A stretch of DNA of 64,000 bases, taken from positions 450,172 to 514,171 of the forward strand of contig NZ_BMGI01000003.1 in assembly GCF_014640115.1 (NCBI RefSeq). The letters run 5' to 3'. This DNA is from Sinisalibacter lacisalsi. GTDB taxonomy: Bacteria; Pseudomonadota; Alphaproteobacteria; Rhodobacterales; Rhodobacteraceae. How positions within the stretch are numbered: the stretch's first letter is position 1; each line of letters starts with the position of its first letter. The notes beneath the pieces are model-generated. The model was given only the letters and a program-made list of their open reading frames with translations. It did not search any database and was not told the DNA's origin. This document shows positions 30,109-39,790 of this stretch, one piece after another. Position numbers and translations under genes: made by a program.

Positions 30109-31031
30109 GACATTTTCTCGATATCGACAAGACCGACACCGCCGATCTGCGGGCGATGATCGACCAGGCGGCCGCGATGAAGGCGACCCGGGCGGGGCTG
30201 CCCAAGGGCACGCCCGACCTCGAGCAGCCGCTGAAGAACCATCTCGTGGCGCTGATCTTCGAAAAACCCTCGACGCGCACCCGGGTCAGCTTCGACGTGG
30301 GCGTGCGCCAGATGGGGGGCGAGACCATCGTGCTCAGCGGCTCGGAGATGCAGCTCGGCCACGGCGAGAGCATTGCCGACACCGCCCGCGTGCTCAGCCG
30401 CTACGTCGACATGATCATGATCCGCACCTTCGACGATGCCTCGCTTCTCGAGCTCGCCGAACACGCCAGCGTGCCGGTGATCAATGGCCTCACCAACCGC
30501 TCGCATCCCTGCCAGATCATGGCCGATGTGCTGACCTTCGAGGAGCATCGCGGGCCGATCGCGGGCAAGAAGGTGGTCTGGGTCGGCGATGGCAACAACG
30601 TCTGCGCCTCGATGATCCACGCGGCCGGGCAGTTCGGCTTCGATTTCACCTTCACCGGACCGGCGACGCTGGAGCCGGAGGCGGTGTTCGTCGAGGAGGC
30701 GCGCAGCCGCGGCGTGAAGGTCGAGCTTGTGCGCGATCCGGGCGAGGCGGTGGCGGGGGCCGATCTGGTGGTCACCGACACCTGGGTGAGCATGCACGAT
30801 GCGCTCTCGGCCCGCGAACGGCGGCACAACCAGCTCAGGCCCTACCAGGTGAACGAGGCGCTGATGGCGCAGGCGAAGCCCGACGCGCTTTTCATGCATT
30901 GTCTGCCGGCGCACCGCGGCGAGGAGGTGACCGACGCGGTGATGGACGGGCCGAACTCGGTGATTTTCGACGAGGCGGAAAACCGGCTGCATGCGCAGAA
31001 GGCGGTGATGCGCTGGTGCCTAGACGCCTGA
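30105..31031 (+). CDS. argF: Ornithine carbamoyltransferase
   Basis: Condenses ornithine and carbamoyl phosphate to citrulline. 308 residues. The carbamoyl-phosphate loop is STRTR, then [11 protein letters not shown], the ornithine loop VTDTWVSM and [11 protein letters not shown], all intact. Overlaps argD by four bases. A hairpin-type repeat follows the stop and probably terminates the operon. Confidence 0.97.
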   Translation: MRHFLDIDKTDTADLRAMIDQAAAMKATRAGLPKGTPDLEQPLKNHLVALIFEKPSTRTRVSFDVGVRQMGGETIVLSGSEMQLGHGESIADTARVLSRYVDMIMIRTFDDASLLELAEHASVPVINGLTNRSHPCQIMADVLTFEEHRGPIAGKKVVWVGDGNNVCASMIHAAGQFGFDFTFTGPATLEPEAVFVEEARSRGVKVELVRDPGEAVAGADLVVTDTWVSMHDALSARERRHNQLRPYQVNEALMAQAKPDALFMHCLPAHRGEEVTDAVMDGPNSVIFDEAENRLHAQKAVMRWCLDA

Positions 31032-31043
31032 ACCGTGGCGAGG

Positions 31044-31098
31044 CCGGGGGTTTCACACCCCCGGACCCCCGTGAGGTATTTCTGCCAGGATGAAGGGG
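31044..31098 (+). repeat. Hairpin plus GAGGTATTT intergenic repeat, copy 3
   Basis: 7-bp stem CCGGGGG/CCCCCGG (31044-31064), then ACCCCCGTGAGGTATTTCTG and a GGATGAAGGGGG tail. It lies immediately 3' of argF. Confidence 0.7.
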
Positions 31099-31120
31099 GC
31101 GGGGTAGCGCTGCTTTCTTC

Positions 31121-31870
31121 CTAACCGCCGAGGCGTTCGAGGATCTGTTTTTCCAGAAGGTAGTGGTAGGACAGGAGCTTGCCGTCATGCACCAGGGCGT
31201 AGGTGCCATAGGGCGAGGGTGAGAGGGCGCGCAGGTCTTCGGCGGTTTCGATCACCCGGTCGGTGAAGGGCAGGCCGAGGGTCTCGGCGGCGCGGCGGGC
31301 GTGTTGGGCCGCGTCTTCGAGGTAGGGGCATTGCGCCGAGCGCAGCACGGTGAGCCCCGGCCCGCACGCCTCGGCCTTGGCGTGCCAGCCGCCGGTGAGG
31401 CGGGGAAGCGGCCCGCGGGTGAAGCATTTCGCGGAGAGTTCGAAGCCATGTTCGGCGCGGTCGATGCCTTCGTAGCCGCGATGTTCGAGCACGCCCGGCG
31501 AGATCAGCCAGTTGCCCTTGCCGGTGAGCGCGGCGACGCCGCGGAAGCCTTCGGCGCGCGCCCAGCCTTCAACCTCGTCGAGCAGTGCCGCGGCGAAGCC
31601 CCGGCCCTTGGAGCGGCCCACCACCCAGAGGCAATGGATCACCGCGAAATCCTCGGCGCCATCAATCCCGCGCCAGCATTTCGCGCCGGGCATGAATTCG
31701 ATGAAGCCGCGCTCGCCCTCGCCAAGCAGGCGCAGTTGCAGCCCCTCGGCAAAACGGCCCATCAGCCAGGCGCGCTTGGCCTGCCACGCCGCGCCGTTGC
31801 GCGCGCTCATCTTGCAGAAGAAGCCGTATTCCTCGACGTTCTCAGCCGTGACGGTGATGATTTCGACCAT
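31121..31870 (-). CDS. GNAT acetyltransferase fused to a YoaP-type domain
   Basis: 249 residues. The N-terminal half (about 1-150) is a GNAT fold with the acetyl-CoA loop VVGRSKGRGFAAALLDEVEGWA. The C-terminal half (about 160-249) matches the YoaP domain with its LRSAQCPYLEDAAQHARRAAETL core, a thioredoxin-like CP motif. This two-domain arrangement is the usual form of YoaP-like proteins. Substrate unknown. The ATG at 31870 has GGAGG upstream. It is convergent with the argDF operon. Confidence 0.85.
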   Translation of the reverse strand: MVEIITVTAENVEEYGFFCKMSARNGAAWQAKRAWLMGRFAEGLQLRLLGEGERGFIEFMPGAKCWRGIDGAEDFAVIHCLWVVGRSKGRGFAAALLDEVEGWARAEGFRGVAALTGKGNWLISPGVLEHRGYEGIDRAEHGFELSAKCFTRGPLPRLTGGWHAKAEACGPGLTVLRSAQCPYLEDAAQHARRAAETLGLPFTDRVIETAEDLRALSPSPYGTYALVHDGKLLSYHYLLEKQILERLGG

Positions 31871-31938
31871 GCGAGCCTCCAAACGGGAGCATGACGCGCA
31901 CGAAGCGGGTTGTCATTGACGCCGGTCAAGCCGCGCGG

Positions 31939-32757
31939 TCAGGGGCCAAGCTTCTTGTGCACCTCGTCGAGGTCGATCTCGGCGGTGGGCATCTTGTTGC
32001 CGGGATTCTCGTAATCGTATTTGAACAGGTCGAAATCCCGTTTGTAGATTTCGCGCACGAGGTGCATCGACAGATCGTCGAAATACGCCTCCACCGGGTG
32101 GGCCCGCTTCGGCCCGTGGCCCTCGCTTTCGTTGAAGCGGGGGATCTTCTCGAGGTTGACCTTCTTCCTGGTCTTGATGTTGTCGAGGACCACCTGCATG
32201 CCCTCGTTGAAATTCTCGATGTGGAAGATGTGGTCGTAGCTGCCGCCGTTGTGGATGAAGGTGGAGATGTGGCCCGACATCGAGGTCCAGTGAATGTCGG
32301 GGTCCATCGGGCGGCGGAAGCGGATGGTGTCGCGCGCGAACAAGAGGAAGCGGCGGAAGCTGCGGATCTGGTCGAAGGCGAAATCATCCTCCGGCGCGCC
32401 CACCTCGATGCCGTATTTCTGGATCAGCAGCGGCACGAGGTTGCCCCGGTAGCGCTTGCCGTTGCGCTGGATGCCGCAGATCTTGTCGAAGAACGACGAC
32501 AGCACCCGGGTATAGGGGTTGCGCACCGCGGTGAAGGCGTAGGACTTGTGCTCATGCACGTTGGCCTCGATGATCGGCTGGCTTTCCTCCATCGCCCATT
32601 TGTGCATGCCCTCGGTGGCGTCGTGCACGTCGCCGTCGTAAAAGGTGCCATGATCGGAATAGAACATGATCTGCCCGATCGTCGAGCAGGCGCACTTGGG
32701 CACGACGCGGTAGACCACGCTTTCGCTTTCCGTCATCCATGTTCCGGGAAAACCCAT
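31939..32757 (-). CDS. Sulfotransferase family 2 protein
   Basis: 272 residues. The 5'-phosphosulfate loop is PKCACSTIGQI (20-30) and the 3'-phosphate motif is RNPYTRVLSSFFDKI (from 79), as in carbohydrate sulfotransferases using PAPS. No signal anchor is visible, unlike animal Golgi enzymes. It is divergent from a GT14-type glycosyltransferase, which suggests sulfation of a polysaccharide or glycan made by the neighbour. Start: the ATG at 32757 has AGGAGG 13 bases upstream, which is long; the ATG at 32736 (MTESES) is an alternative. Confidence 0.85.
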   Translation of the reverse strand: MGFPGTWMTESESVVYRVVPKCACSTIGQIMFYSDHGTFYDGDVHDATEGMHKWAMEESQPIIEANVHEHKSYAFTAVRNPYTRVLSSFFDKICGIQRNGKRYRGNLVPLLIQKYGIEVGAPEDDFAFDQIRSFRRFLLFARDTIRFRRPMDPDIHWTSMSGHISTFIHNGGSYDHIFHIENFNEGMQVVLDNIKTRKKVNLEKIPRFNESEGHGPKRAHPVEAYFDDLSMHLVREIYKRDFDLFKYDYENPGNKMPTAEIDLDEVHKKLGP

Positions 32758-32914
32758 GATTGCCCGACGCCTCCTGAAACCGCGGTCGCCCTGGGACCGG
32801 AACAGACAAAAAAGCCCAACCTGTTGAAAAAAAGCAAACCAAGCCTGTAAATTCAATGCTCGTTTACGGTATTTGTGTCAACAATCCAACTTCATGGCGG
32901 TAACGGTTTCCTAA

Positions 32915-34492
32915 ATGGCGAAGATTGCCTTCATCCTCCTGGTTCACAAGGATCCTAAGGCGATCATCAACCAGGCGCAGCGCCTGACGGCGGCGGGCGA
33001 CTACATTTCGATTCACTTCGATGCGCGCGCGTCAAAAGCGGATTATGACATGATCCGCGGCGCGCTCGCCGACAACCCCGCGGTGACGTTTTCGCGGCGG
33101 CGGATCAAGTGCGGCTGGGGCGAATGGTCGCTCGTCGAGGGCACGCTGGAAGCCGTGAAGGCGGCGGCGGAGGCGTTTCCGCGCGCCACGCATTTCTACA
33201 TGGTCTCGGGCGATTGCATGTCGATCAAGTCGGCCGAGTTCGCGCATGACTTTCTCGATGCCGAAGACGTCGACTACATCGAGAGCTTCGACTTTTTCGA
33301 GAGCGACTGGATCAAGACCGGCTTCAAGGAAGAGCGGCTGGTCTATCGCCACTGGTTCAACGAACGCACGCAGAAGCGGTTGTTCTACACCGCCTTCGAT
33401 ATTCAGAAGAAGCTTGGGCTCACCCGCCGGATTCCCGATGATCTGCAGATCATGATCGGCTCGCAATGGTGGTGCCTGAGGCGGCGCACGATCGAGTGGA
33501 TCCTCGATTTTGCCACGCGGCGGCGCGACGTGATGCGGTTTTTCCGCACCACCTGGATTCCGGACGAGACGTTCTTCCAGACCCTCGTGCGCCACATGGT
33601 GCCGAGCGAGGAAATCCGCGCGCGCACGCTCACCTTCCTGATGTTCACCGACTACGGCATGCCGGTGACCTTCTACAACGACCACTACGACATGCTGCTC
33701 AGCCAGGATTACCTGTTCGCGCGCAAGATCAGCCCCGAGGCGCACGAGCTCAAGCGCCGGCTCGGCGCGCTCTATGCCGCCGAGGGAGTGGAGTTCAAGA
33801 TCTCCAACGAGGGGCGCTCGCTGTTCGGGTTCCTCACCGGACGGGGGCGAATCGGGCAACGCTTCGCGCCGCGGTTCTGGGAGGCGGAATCGACGCTCGG
33901 GCGCGAGCGTGAGCTGCTCATCGTGGTGGCCAAGAAATGGCACGTGGGCAAGCGGCTGCTCAACCGCATCCGGCAGGTGACCAACGTGCCGATCATCGAA
34001 TACCTGTTCGACGAGGACTCCACGCCGCTGCCCGATCTCGGCGGCATCCAGTCGACGCTGGAGAAGCGCACCCGCCACCGCCGCGCGCTGATGCGGATGC
34101 TGTTCGACTATTTCGAGACCGACCGGCTCGCCATCGCGATGGACCCCAACAACATGGACCTTTTGCGCGATTTCTACTCCGACCGGTCGACCACGCGGCT
34201 TTTGGAGATCGAGAGCGAGTTCTCCGACGATTGGATCACCGGCCACGCCCAGCGGGTCGGGCTCGCGGGGGAGCGCACGCCGGCGGATGCGATGGAGCGG
34301 CTGCTGCCGACGATCCGGGCCGATTTCTACTTCGAGAGCGATCGCATCCGCGACGCGGGTTTCGAGAACGCCGAAATCATGAGAGAAAGCGCCAATCCGG
34401 AGGAAAACGCGGTGGCCCTTGCCAAGTTTCTCTCGATCCCCGAAGAACGGGCGCTGGAGATTGCACGAACCGAGCACCTGTTTGCCGATTAG
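32915..34492 (+). CDS. GT14 (core-2/I-branching type) glycosyltransferase with long C-terminal extension
   Basis: 525 residues. The first 290 or so residues match the beta-1,6-N-acetylglucosaminyltransferase-like family: MAKIAFILLVHKDP, IHFDARAS, CGWGEWSLVEGTLEA, HFYMVSGDCMSIKS and WIPDETFFQTL. The remaining 230 residues form an extension seen in roseobacter homologues (DUF5927/DUF5928 type), including LFDYFETDRLAIAMDP, of unknown role. No signal peptide, so probably cytoplasmic and acting on a lipid-linked or surface glycan. Divergent from a sulfotransferase. The ribosome site is weak. Confidence 0.82.
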   Translation: MAKIAFILLVHKDPKAIINQAQRLTAAGDYISIHFDARASKADYDMIRGALADNPAVTFSRRRIKCGWGEWSLVEGTLEAVKAAAEAFPRATHFYMVSGDCMSIKSAEFAHDFLDAEDVDYIESFDFFESDWIKTGFKEERLVYRHWFNERTQKRLFYTAFDIQKKLGLTRRIPDDLQIMIGSQWWCLRRRTIEWILDFATRRRDVMRFFRTTWIPDETFFQTLVRHMVPSEEIRARTLTFLMFTDYGMPVTFYNDHYDMLLSQDYLFARKISPEAHELKRRLGALYAAEGVEFKISNEGRSLFGFLTGRGRIGQRFAPRFWEAESTLGRERELLIVVAKKWHVGKRLLNRIRQVTNVPIIEYLFDEDSTPLPDLGGIQSTLEKRTRHRRALMRMLFDYFETDRLAIAMDPNNMDLLRDFYSDRSTTRLLEIESEFSDDWITGHAQRVGLAGERTPADAMERLLPTIRADFYFESDRIRDAGFENAEIMRESANPEENAVALAKFLSIPEERALEIARTEHLFAD

Positions 34493-34500
34493 GAGACGCC

Positions 34501-34881
34501 ATGGCCTACGATTACGATACCGGGAACATCTTCGCGAAGATCCTGCGCGGCGAGATTCCGAACGATACCGTGCTCGAGACCGAGCATAGCCTCGCCTTCA
34601 ACGATATCGGCCCGCAGGCGCCCGTGCATGTGCTGGTGATCCCGAAGGGGCCTTACGTGAACTGGGACCATTTCATCACCGGGGCAAGCGCGGAAGAAAT
34701 AGCCGACTACGCCCGGGCGATCCACGCGGTGGTCGGAAAGCTGGGGCTGGAGCCGGGCGAAGGCGGGCAGGGCTACCGGCTGATCATGAACGCGGGCGAG
34801 GCCGGGGTGCAGGAGGTGCCGCACCTGCATGCGCATATCCTTTCGGGCCGGCCGCTTGGCAAACTCGTCGCCGCGGGCTGA
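34501..34881 (+). CDS. HIT family (HinT-like) nucleotide-binding protein
   Basis: A 126-residue histidine-triad protein. The signature H108-L-H110-A-H112 is present near the C-terminus, preceded by GYRLIMNAGEAGVQEV. HinT-type enzymes hydrolyse nucleoside phosphoramidates and acyl-adenylates. The ATG at 34501 has GGAGACGCC upstream and the gene starts eight bases after the glycosyltransferase stop, so they are probably co-transcribed. Confidence 0.93.
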   Translation: MAYDYDTGNIFAKILRGEIPNDTVLETEHSLAFNDIGPQAPVHVLVIPKGPYVNWDHFITGASAEEIADYARAIHAVVGKLGLEPGEGGQGYRLIMNAGEAGVQEVPHLHAHILSGRPLGKLVAAG

Positions 34882-34950
34882 GCCTGCTTCGGCCTTGCCC
34901 GCAAAACCATCCGCGTTATCATGCCGCGGTGAAACGAACAGAGGCTCGAC

Positions 34951-35133
34951 ATGACCACGCCTGTCCCCGAGACGAAGATCATCGACAAGAAGAAATTCGC
35001 CTGCGACGGCGGCGGCCCGGCCTCGGGCCATCCCCGCGTCTGGCTCACCATCCCCGACGATCAGGGCTGGGTCGAATGCCCCTATTGCGATACCAAGTAT
35101 GTCTACGGCGAAGAGATCCGCGAGGCGGGCTGA
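34951..35133 (+). CDS. CHCC zinc-finger protein (NDUFS6-like)
   Basis: A 60-residue zinc-finger protein of the type related to the mitochondrial complex I subunit NDUFS6. Zinc ligands: FACDGGG, GHPRVWL and ECPYCDTKYV give C...H...C-x2-C. In alphaproteobacteria this is considered a complex I accessory subunit or assembly-type protein. The neighbouring HIT gene is on the same strand 70 bases upstream; polA follows. Confidence 0.9.
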   Translation: MTTPVPETKIIDKKKFACDGGGPASGHPRVWLTIPDDQGWVECPYCDTKYVYGEEIREAG

Positions 35134-35311
35134 GGCCGGCAGCCGGGCCGGGATGGTCCGGTGCTGACCGCGCCTCGCGAGACAGGCCGGCAAGATATTG
35201 CCTGACCTTGCAGGCGGTCGGGCGCGGTTTTGACGCATAAGCCGGACAACCGGGATCGAGCGCCGTTCGCCTCGCCGTGACGCGAACGGAAGCCACGAAA
35301 AGGACGCGCGC

Positions 35312-38107
35312 ATGACTTTCGGCAAGGGATGCCACCTTCACCTGGTCGACGGTTCGGCCTACATCTTCCGCGCCTACCATGCCTTGCCGCCGCTCACGCG
35401 CAAATCCGACGGGTTGCCGATCGGGGCCGTTGCAGGTTTCTGCAACATGCTGTTCAAGCAGGTGGAAGACTCGAAGGGCGATGATGCGCCCACGCATGTC
35501 GCGGTGATCTTCGACCATTCCGGCAAGAGCTTCCGCAACGAGATCTACCCCGCTTACAAGGCCAACCGCCCGCCCGCGCCCGAAGACCTGGTGCCGCAGT
35601 TCCCGCTCACCCGCGACGCCACCCGCGCCTTCAATATCGCCTGCATCGAGAAGGAGGGGTTCGAGGCCGACGACATCATCGCCACGCTCGCCCGCGAGGC
35701 GCGCGAAGCCGGCGGGCGGGTGACGATCATCTCGTCCGACAAGGACCTGATGCAGCTCGTCGGCGGCGGCGTCGAGATGCTGGAACCGATGAAGGGCGTG
35801 CGCATCGACAACGAGGGCGTGGAAGCGAAGTTCGGCGTCGGCCCCGAGCGGGTGGTCGATGTGCAGGCGCTGGCGGGCGACAGCGTCGACAACGTGCCCG
35901 GCGCGCCGGGGATCGGGATCAAGACGGCGGCGCTGCTCATCAACGAATACGGTGATCTCGAAACCCTGCTCGAGCGGGCCGGCGAGATCAAGCAGCCCAA
36001 GCGCCGGGAGGTGCTGACCGGGATGGCCGACCAGATCCGCATGAGCCGCGAGCTGGTGCGCCTCGATGAAAACGTCGCGCTCGATTTCAGCCTCGATGAC
36101 CTCGAGTTGCGCGATCCCGACCCGGAGGTGCTGCTGCCCTTCCTCGCGGCGATGGAATTCCGGTCCCTGACCAAGCGGATCGCCGATACGCTCGGGGTGG
36201 ACAGCGCCGATATTCCCGCGCCTGCCCCCGCTGAGGACACCCCGGAAGCGCCCGGCCTGCCGCCGATCGACCCCGACCTTTACGAGCGCGTCGACAGCAT
36301 GGAGGCGCTCGCGCGCTGGGTCGCGGCGATCCATGAGCGCGGATACGTGGCGGTGGACACCGAAACCACCTCGCTCGACGAGATGCAGGCGGAGCTTGTC
36401 GGGATTTCGCTCTGCGTCGAGCCGGGCGCGGCGTGCTACATCCCGCTTGGCCACAAGAAGGGCGGGGCGGATGATCTGTTCGGCTCCGATGCGCTGGCCG
36501 AGGGGCAGTTGCCGCTGGCGGGGGTTCTCGCCCTGCTGGGGCCGGTGCTGGAAGATCCCGCCGTGCTCAAGATCGGCCAGAACATCAAGTATGACGCCAA
36601 GATTTTCGCGCGCCATGGCGTTGCGGTTGCCCCGATCGACGACACCATGCTGATGAGCTACGCGCTCTACTCGGGGCTTCACAACCACGGCATGGATGCG
36701 CTTTCGCAGCGCTACCTCGGGCATGCGCCGATCCCGATCAAGAGCCTGCTGGGCAGCGGCAAATCGGCGATCACCTTCGACCGGGTCGAAATGGATACGG
36801 CGGTGCGCTATGCCGCCGAAGACGCCGATATCACCCTGCGCCTGTGGCAGTTGTTCAAGCCGCAGCTGCACCGCGCAAAGGTTACCACCGTTTACGAAAC
36901 GCTCGAGCGCCCGCTGGTGCCGGTGCTGGCCGAAATGGAGATGAACGGTATCACGGTCGACCGCGATACGCTGAGCCGTATGTCGAACGCCTTCGCCCAG
37001 AAGATGGCGGCGCTGGAGGCGGAGATCCATGAACTCGCGGGCGAGCGCTTCAACGTCGGCTCGCCGGCCCAGCTCGGCGAGATCCTGTTCGAGAAGATGG
37101 GGCTGGAGGGCGGCAAGAAGGGCAAGGTCGGCAAGTATTCCACCCCCGCCGACGTGCTGGAAGACCTCGCCACCGAACACGAACTGCCGGCCCGGGTGCT
37201 GGACTGGCGGCAGCTGTCGAAGCTGAAATCGACCTATACCGACGCGCTGCAAGCCCATATCAACCCCGAGACCGGCCGGGTGCACACCTCCTACGTGCAG
37301 ACCGGCGCCAACACCGGCCGCCTCGCCTCGACCGACCCGAACCTGCAAAACATACCCGTGCGTACGGAAGAGGGCCGGCGCATCCGTGAAGCCTTTGTGG
37401 CGCCGGAAGGCAAGGTATTGGTTTCGCTCGACTACTCGCAGATCGAATTGCGCATCCTGGCCCATGTCGCCGGGATCGAGAGCATGAAACAGGCTTTTCG
37501 CGACGGCGAAGACATCCACGCCGCGACCGCCTCGGAGATGTTCGACGTGCCGCGCGACGAGATGACGCCGGAAACGCGGCGGCGGGCGAAGGCGATCAAC
37601 TTCGGCGTGATCTACGGCATCTCCGGTTTCGGCCTCGCCCGCAACCTGCGGATTCCGCGCAGCGAAGCGCAGGCCTTCATAGATCGCTATTTCGAACGCT
37701 ACCCGGGCATTCGCGCCTACATGGACGATACGGTTGCGTATGCAAAGGAGCACGGCTTCGTCGAAACGCTGTTCGGCCGCCGGATCCACACCCCCGAGAT
37801 CGGCGCGAAGGGCCCGCAGGCCGGCTTCGCCCGCCGCGCCGCGATCAACGCGCCGATCCAGGGCACCGCCGCCGACATCATCCGCCGCGCGATGGTTCGC
37901 ATGCCGGGGGCGATCGCCGATCTGCCGGTGAAGATGCTGCTGCAGGTGCACGACGAACTGATCTTCGAGGTTGAAACGGCGGCTGTCGATCGGGCCGTGC
38001 CGGTGATCCGCGAGGTGATGGAAGGGGCGGCGGATCCGGCCGTGCGGCTCTCCATCCCGCTGGTGGTGGATGCGGGGCAGGGGGCGAACTGGGCCGAGGC
38101 GCATTGA
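35312..38107 (+). CDS. polA: DNA polymerase I
   Basis: 931 residues with all three domains. The 5'-3' nuclease (1-290) starts CHLHLVDGSAYIFRAYHALPP. The 3'-5' proofreading exonuclease (about 325-520) has the motif VAVDTETTSLDE. The polymerase (about 540-931) has motif A VSLDYSQIELRILAH, motif B RRRAKAINFGVIYG and motif C LLQVHDELIFE. Exonuclease acidic residues are intact, so proofreading is expected. It functions in Okazaki fragment maturation and repair. Separated by 178 bases from the zinc-finger gene. Confidence 0.98.
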   Translation: MTFGKGCHLHLVDGSAYIFRAYHALPPLTRKSDGLPIGAVAGFCNMLFKQVEDSKGDDAPTHVAVIFDHSGKSFRNEIYPAYKANRPPAPEDLVPQFPLTRDATRAFNIACIEKEGFEADDIIATLAREAREAGGRVTIISSDKDLMQLVGGGVEMLEPMKGVRIDNEGVEAKFGVGPERVVDVQALAGDSVDNVPGAPGIGIKTAALLINEYGDLETLLERAGEIKQPKRREVLTGMADQIRMSRELVRLDENVALDFSLDDLELRDPDPEVLLPFLAAMEFRSLTKRIADTLGVDSADIPAPAPAEDTPEAPGLPPIDPDLYERVDSMEALARWVAAIHERGYVAVDTETTSLDEMQAELVGISLCVEPGAACYIPLGHKKGGADDLFGSDALAEGQLPLAGVLALLGPVLEDPAVLKIGQNIKYDAKIFARHGVAVAPIDDTMLMSYALYSGLHNHGMDALSQRYLGHAPIPIKSLLGSGKSAITFDRVEMDTAVRYAAEDADITLRLWQLFKPQLHRAKVTTVYETLERPLVPVLAEMEMNGITVDRDTLSRMSNAFAQKMAALEAEIHELAGERFNVGSPAQLGEILFEKMGLEGGKKGKVGKYSTPADVLEDLATEHELPARVLDWRQLSKLKSTYTDALQAHINPETGRVHTSYVQTGANTGRLASTDPNLQNIPVRTEEGRRIREAFVAPEGKVLVSLDYSQIELRILAHVAGIESMKQAFRDGEDIHAATASEMFDVPRDEMTPETRRRAKAINFGVIYGISGFGLARNLRIPRSEAQAFIDRYFERYPGIRAYMDDTVAYAKEHGFVETLFGRRIHTPEIGAKGPQAGFARRAAINAPIQGTAADIIRRAMVRMPGAIADLPVKMLLQVHDELIFEVETAAVDRAVPVIREVMEGAADPAVRLSIPLVVDAGQGANWAEAH

Positions 38108-38225
38108 CCCGCCACCCGGCCCGAGACCACCCGCCGCGCCCCGAACTCGACCAAGGCGCTCTGCCGGTGTAATGAAAAACCGGGATGCGCGCATTGGCAT
38201 GAGCGTTTGCAGGGGAGGATGGGTG

Positions 38226-39083
38226 ATGTTTTCAGGCGAGCGGCCGGATGGCCGCCGGGTGCGCAAAGCGCCCAAGGTGCGGTTGTTCATGCCCTACCTG
38301 CTGCCACGCAGGGGCGACGCCGCGGTGTTCTTCGAACAGAAGATCGACATCTCGAAAACCCTTGACTACCTCGAACGCTGGAACAACGGCACACGGCCAC
38401 CCTTGCGGCTGTTTCACATCTACGTCGCCGCCGGGGTGCGGGTGATGGCCGAGCGCCCCCGGCTGAACCGCTTCATCGCCGGGCGCAGGCTCTACCAGCG
38501 CGACGACATCGCGATCTCGATCTCGGTGCTCAAGGCGCGCGATGATGACGCCAAGCTCACCGTCGTGAAGCAGACCTTTGAGCCCGACGATGGTATCGTG
38601 CAGGTGCGGGCGCGCACCGAGGAGATCGTATCCAACGGCCGCGCCCCGGCAAAAACCTCGTCGGAGCGCGAGGTCTCGCTCCTGTTCCGGCTGCCGCGCT
38701 GGTTGATCCCGCTGCTGCCCAGGCTCCAGAAACTGGGCGACTGGCTGAACATCACCCCGGCGTCGTTGCCGCGCAACGATCCGCTCTATGCCTCGGCGAT
38801 GATCTCGCATCTCGGCTCCATCGGGCTCGACAGCGCCTATCACCACCTTTACGAGCACGGCACGCTGCCGATCTTCGCGGTGATCGGCAAGGCGCGCGAC
38901 GAGGCGGTGGTGACCGAGCGGCGCCAGATCGAGATCCGCCCGGTGGTGACCGTGCGCTATACGCTGGATGAGCGCATCGTCGATGGCTATTACGCCGCCC
39001 GCTCGCTCGATCTGCTGCAGGACTTCGTGGAAAACCCCTGGCTGCTCGAGCGGCCCGAAGATGAAGGCCCGGGCCCGCTCTAG
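38226..39083 (+). CDS. Stand-alone E2-like acyltransferase domain protein
   Basis: A 285-residue protein resembling the catalytic domain of 2-oxoacid dehydrogenase E2 (chloramphenicol acetyltransferase fold), without lipoyl or subunit-binding domains. The catalytic DHRxxDG motif of true E2 reads DERIVDG here (residues 248-254), so the active-site His is Glu. The N-terminal KIDISKTLDYLERWNNGTRPPL and central MISHLGSIGLDSAYHHLYEHG align with E2-like proteins. This suggests a non-classical function. ATG 38226 follows GGGGAGG at 38212-38218. Its stop shares CTAG with the convergent hydrolase gene. Confidence 0.8.
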   Translation: MFSGERPDGRRVRKAPKVRLFMPYLLPRRGDAAVFFEQKIDISKTLDYLERWNNGTRPPLRLFHIYVAAGVRVMAERPRLNRFIAGRRLYQRDDIAISISVLKARDDDAKLTVVKQTFEPDDGIVQVRARTEEIVSNGRAPAKTSSEREVSLLFRLPRWLIPLLPRLQKLGDWLNITPASLPRNDPLYASAMISHLGSIGLDSAYHHLYEHGTLPIFAVIGKARDEAVVTERRQIEIRPVVTVRYTLDERIVDGYYAARSLDLLQDFVENPWLLERPEDEGPGPL

Positions 39084-39790
39084 CCGCGCGCGATCTGGTC
39101 GAGCAACGCGGCCAGCGCACCCGGGGCGGCGAGAAAGGGCGAATGGCCGGTGGGCAGCCTGTGGATGTCTGCCGGGTCGAAGCCCGATGACATGGCGCGC
39201 TGGTGCGCGGGCGGAATCGTGCGATCCTGCTCGCAAAGGATATAGCTGCGTGGCACGTCGGTGCTCCGTCCCTTAGCCTCGAAAGGTGCGGCCTGCGGCG
39301 CGATCGGTTGCCAGCCGAGCCGGGCGCGGGCGAAGGCCAGCGCTTCGGGCGGGCAATCGGCGCAGAGGTTGGCCGCGATCGCCGCGTCGGTGAACCGGTA
39401 GGAGAGACCATCGGCGGAGGTTTCCAGCGCGCCCGCAAGGGGTTGCTCCGGGGCCTCGCGCCGCATCTCAATCAACGAGGCGCCGGGACGGGGCACGTAG
39501 GCGCAGAGAAACACGAGGCGCGAGATCATCTCGGGCGCGATCTCGGCGGCCTGGGCGATGGCGAAACCGCCGGCAGAGTGACCGACGACAATGCTGGGGG
39601 CATCGAGCCGGGCGAGGATCGCGCGGGCATAGGACGCCAGCGTCACCTCGCCAGCCCGTGTGTTGTCGTCGCCCGAGCCGGGAAGGTCGAGGGCGTCGGC
39701 CTCGTGGCCGAGAGCTTCAAGTGCCGGCCGCACGTCGCGCCAGCACCAGGCACCGTGACCGGAGCCATGCACGAGCAGGAATCGCGCCAT
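39080..39790 (-). CDS. Alpha/beta hydrolase (methylesterase-like)
   Basis: 236 residues. N-terminal oxyanion region LLVHGSGHGAWCWRDV, nucleophile elbow VVGHSAGGFAIAQ (Ser), acid in YILCEQDRTIPP and catalytic His in PTGHSPFLAAP. The HGSGHGAWCW form is typical of the salicylate-methylesterase / hydroxynitrile lyase-like branch. Substrate unknown. Coupled to the upstream pcaD-like gene by a one-base TGATG overlap; convergent overlap with the E2-like gene. Confidence 0.88.
   Translation of the reverse strand: MARFLLVHGSGHGAWCWRDVRPALEALGHEADALDLPGSGDDNTRAGEVTLASYARAILARLDAPSIVVGHSAGGFAIAQAAEIAPEMISRLVFLCAYVPRPGASLIEMRREAPEQPLAGALETSADGLSYRFTDAAIAANLCADCPPEALAFARARLGWQPIAPQAAPFEAKGRSTDVPRSYILCEQDRTIPPAHQRAMSSGFDPADIHRLPTGHSPFLAAPGALAALLDQIARG

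Noticed and set aside
35045-38290. Long minus-strand open frame opposite polA
   Set aside because: Antisense shadow of polA with repetitive His/Arg/Val-rich translation and no ribosome site or family.
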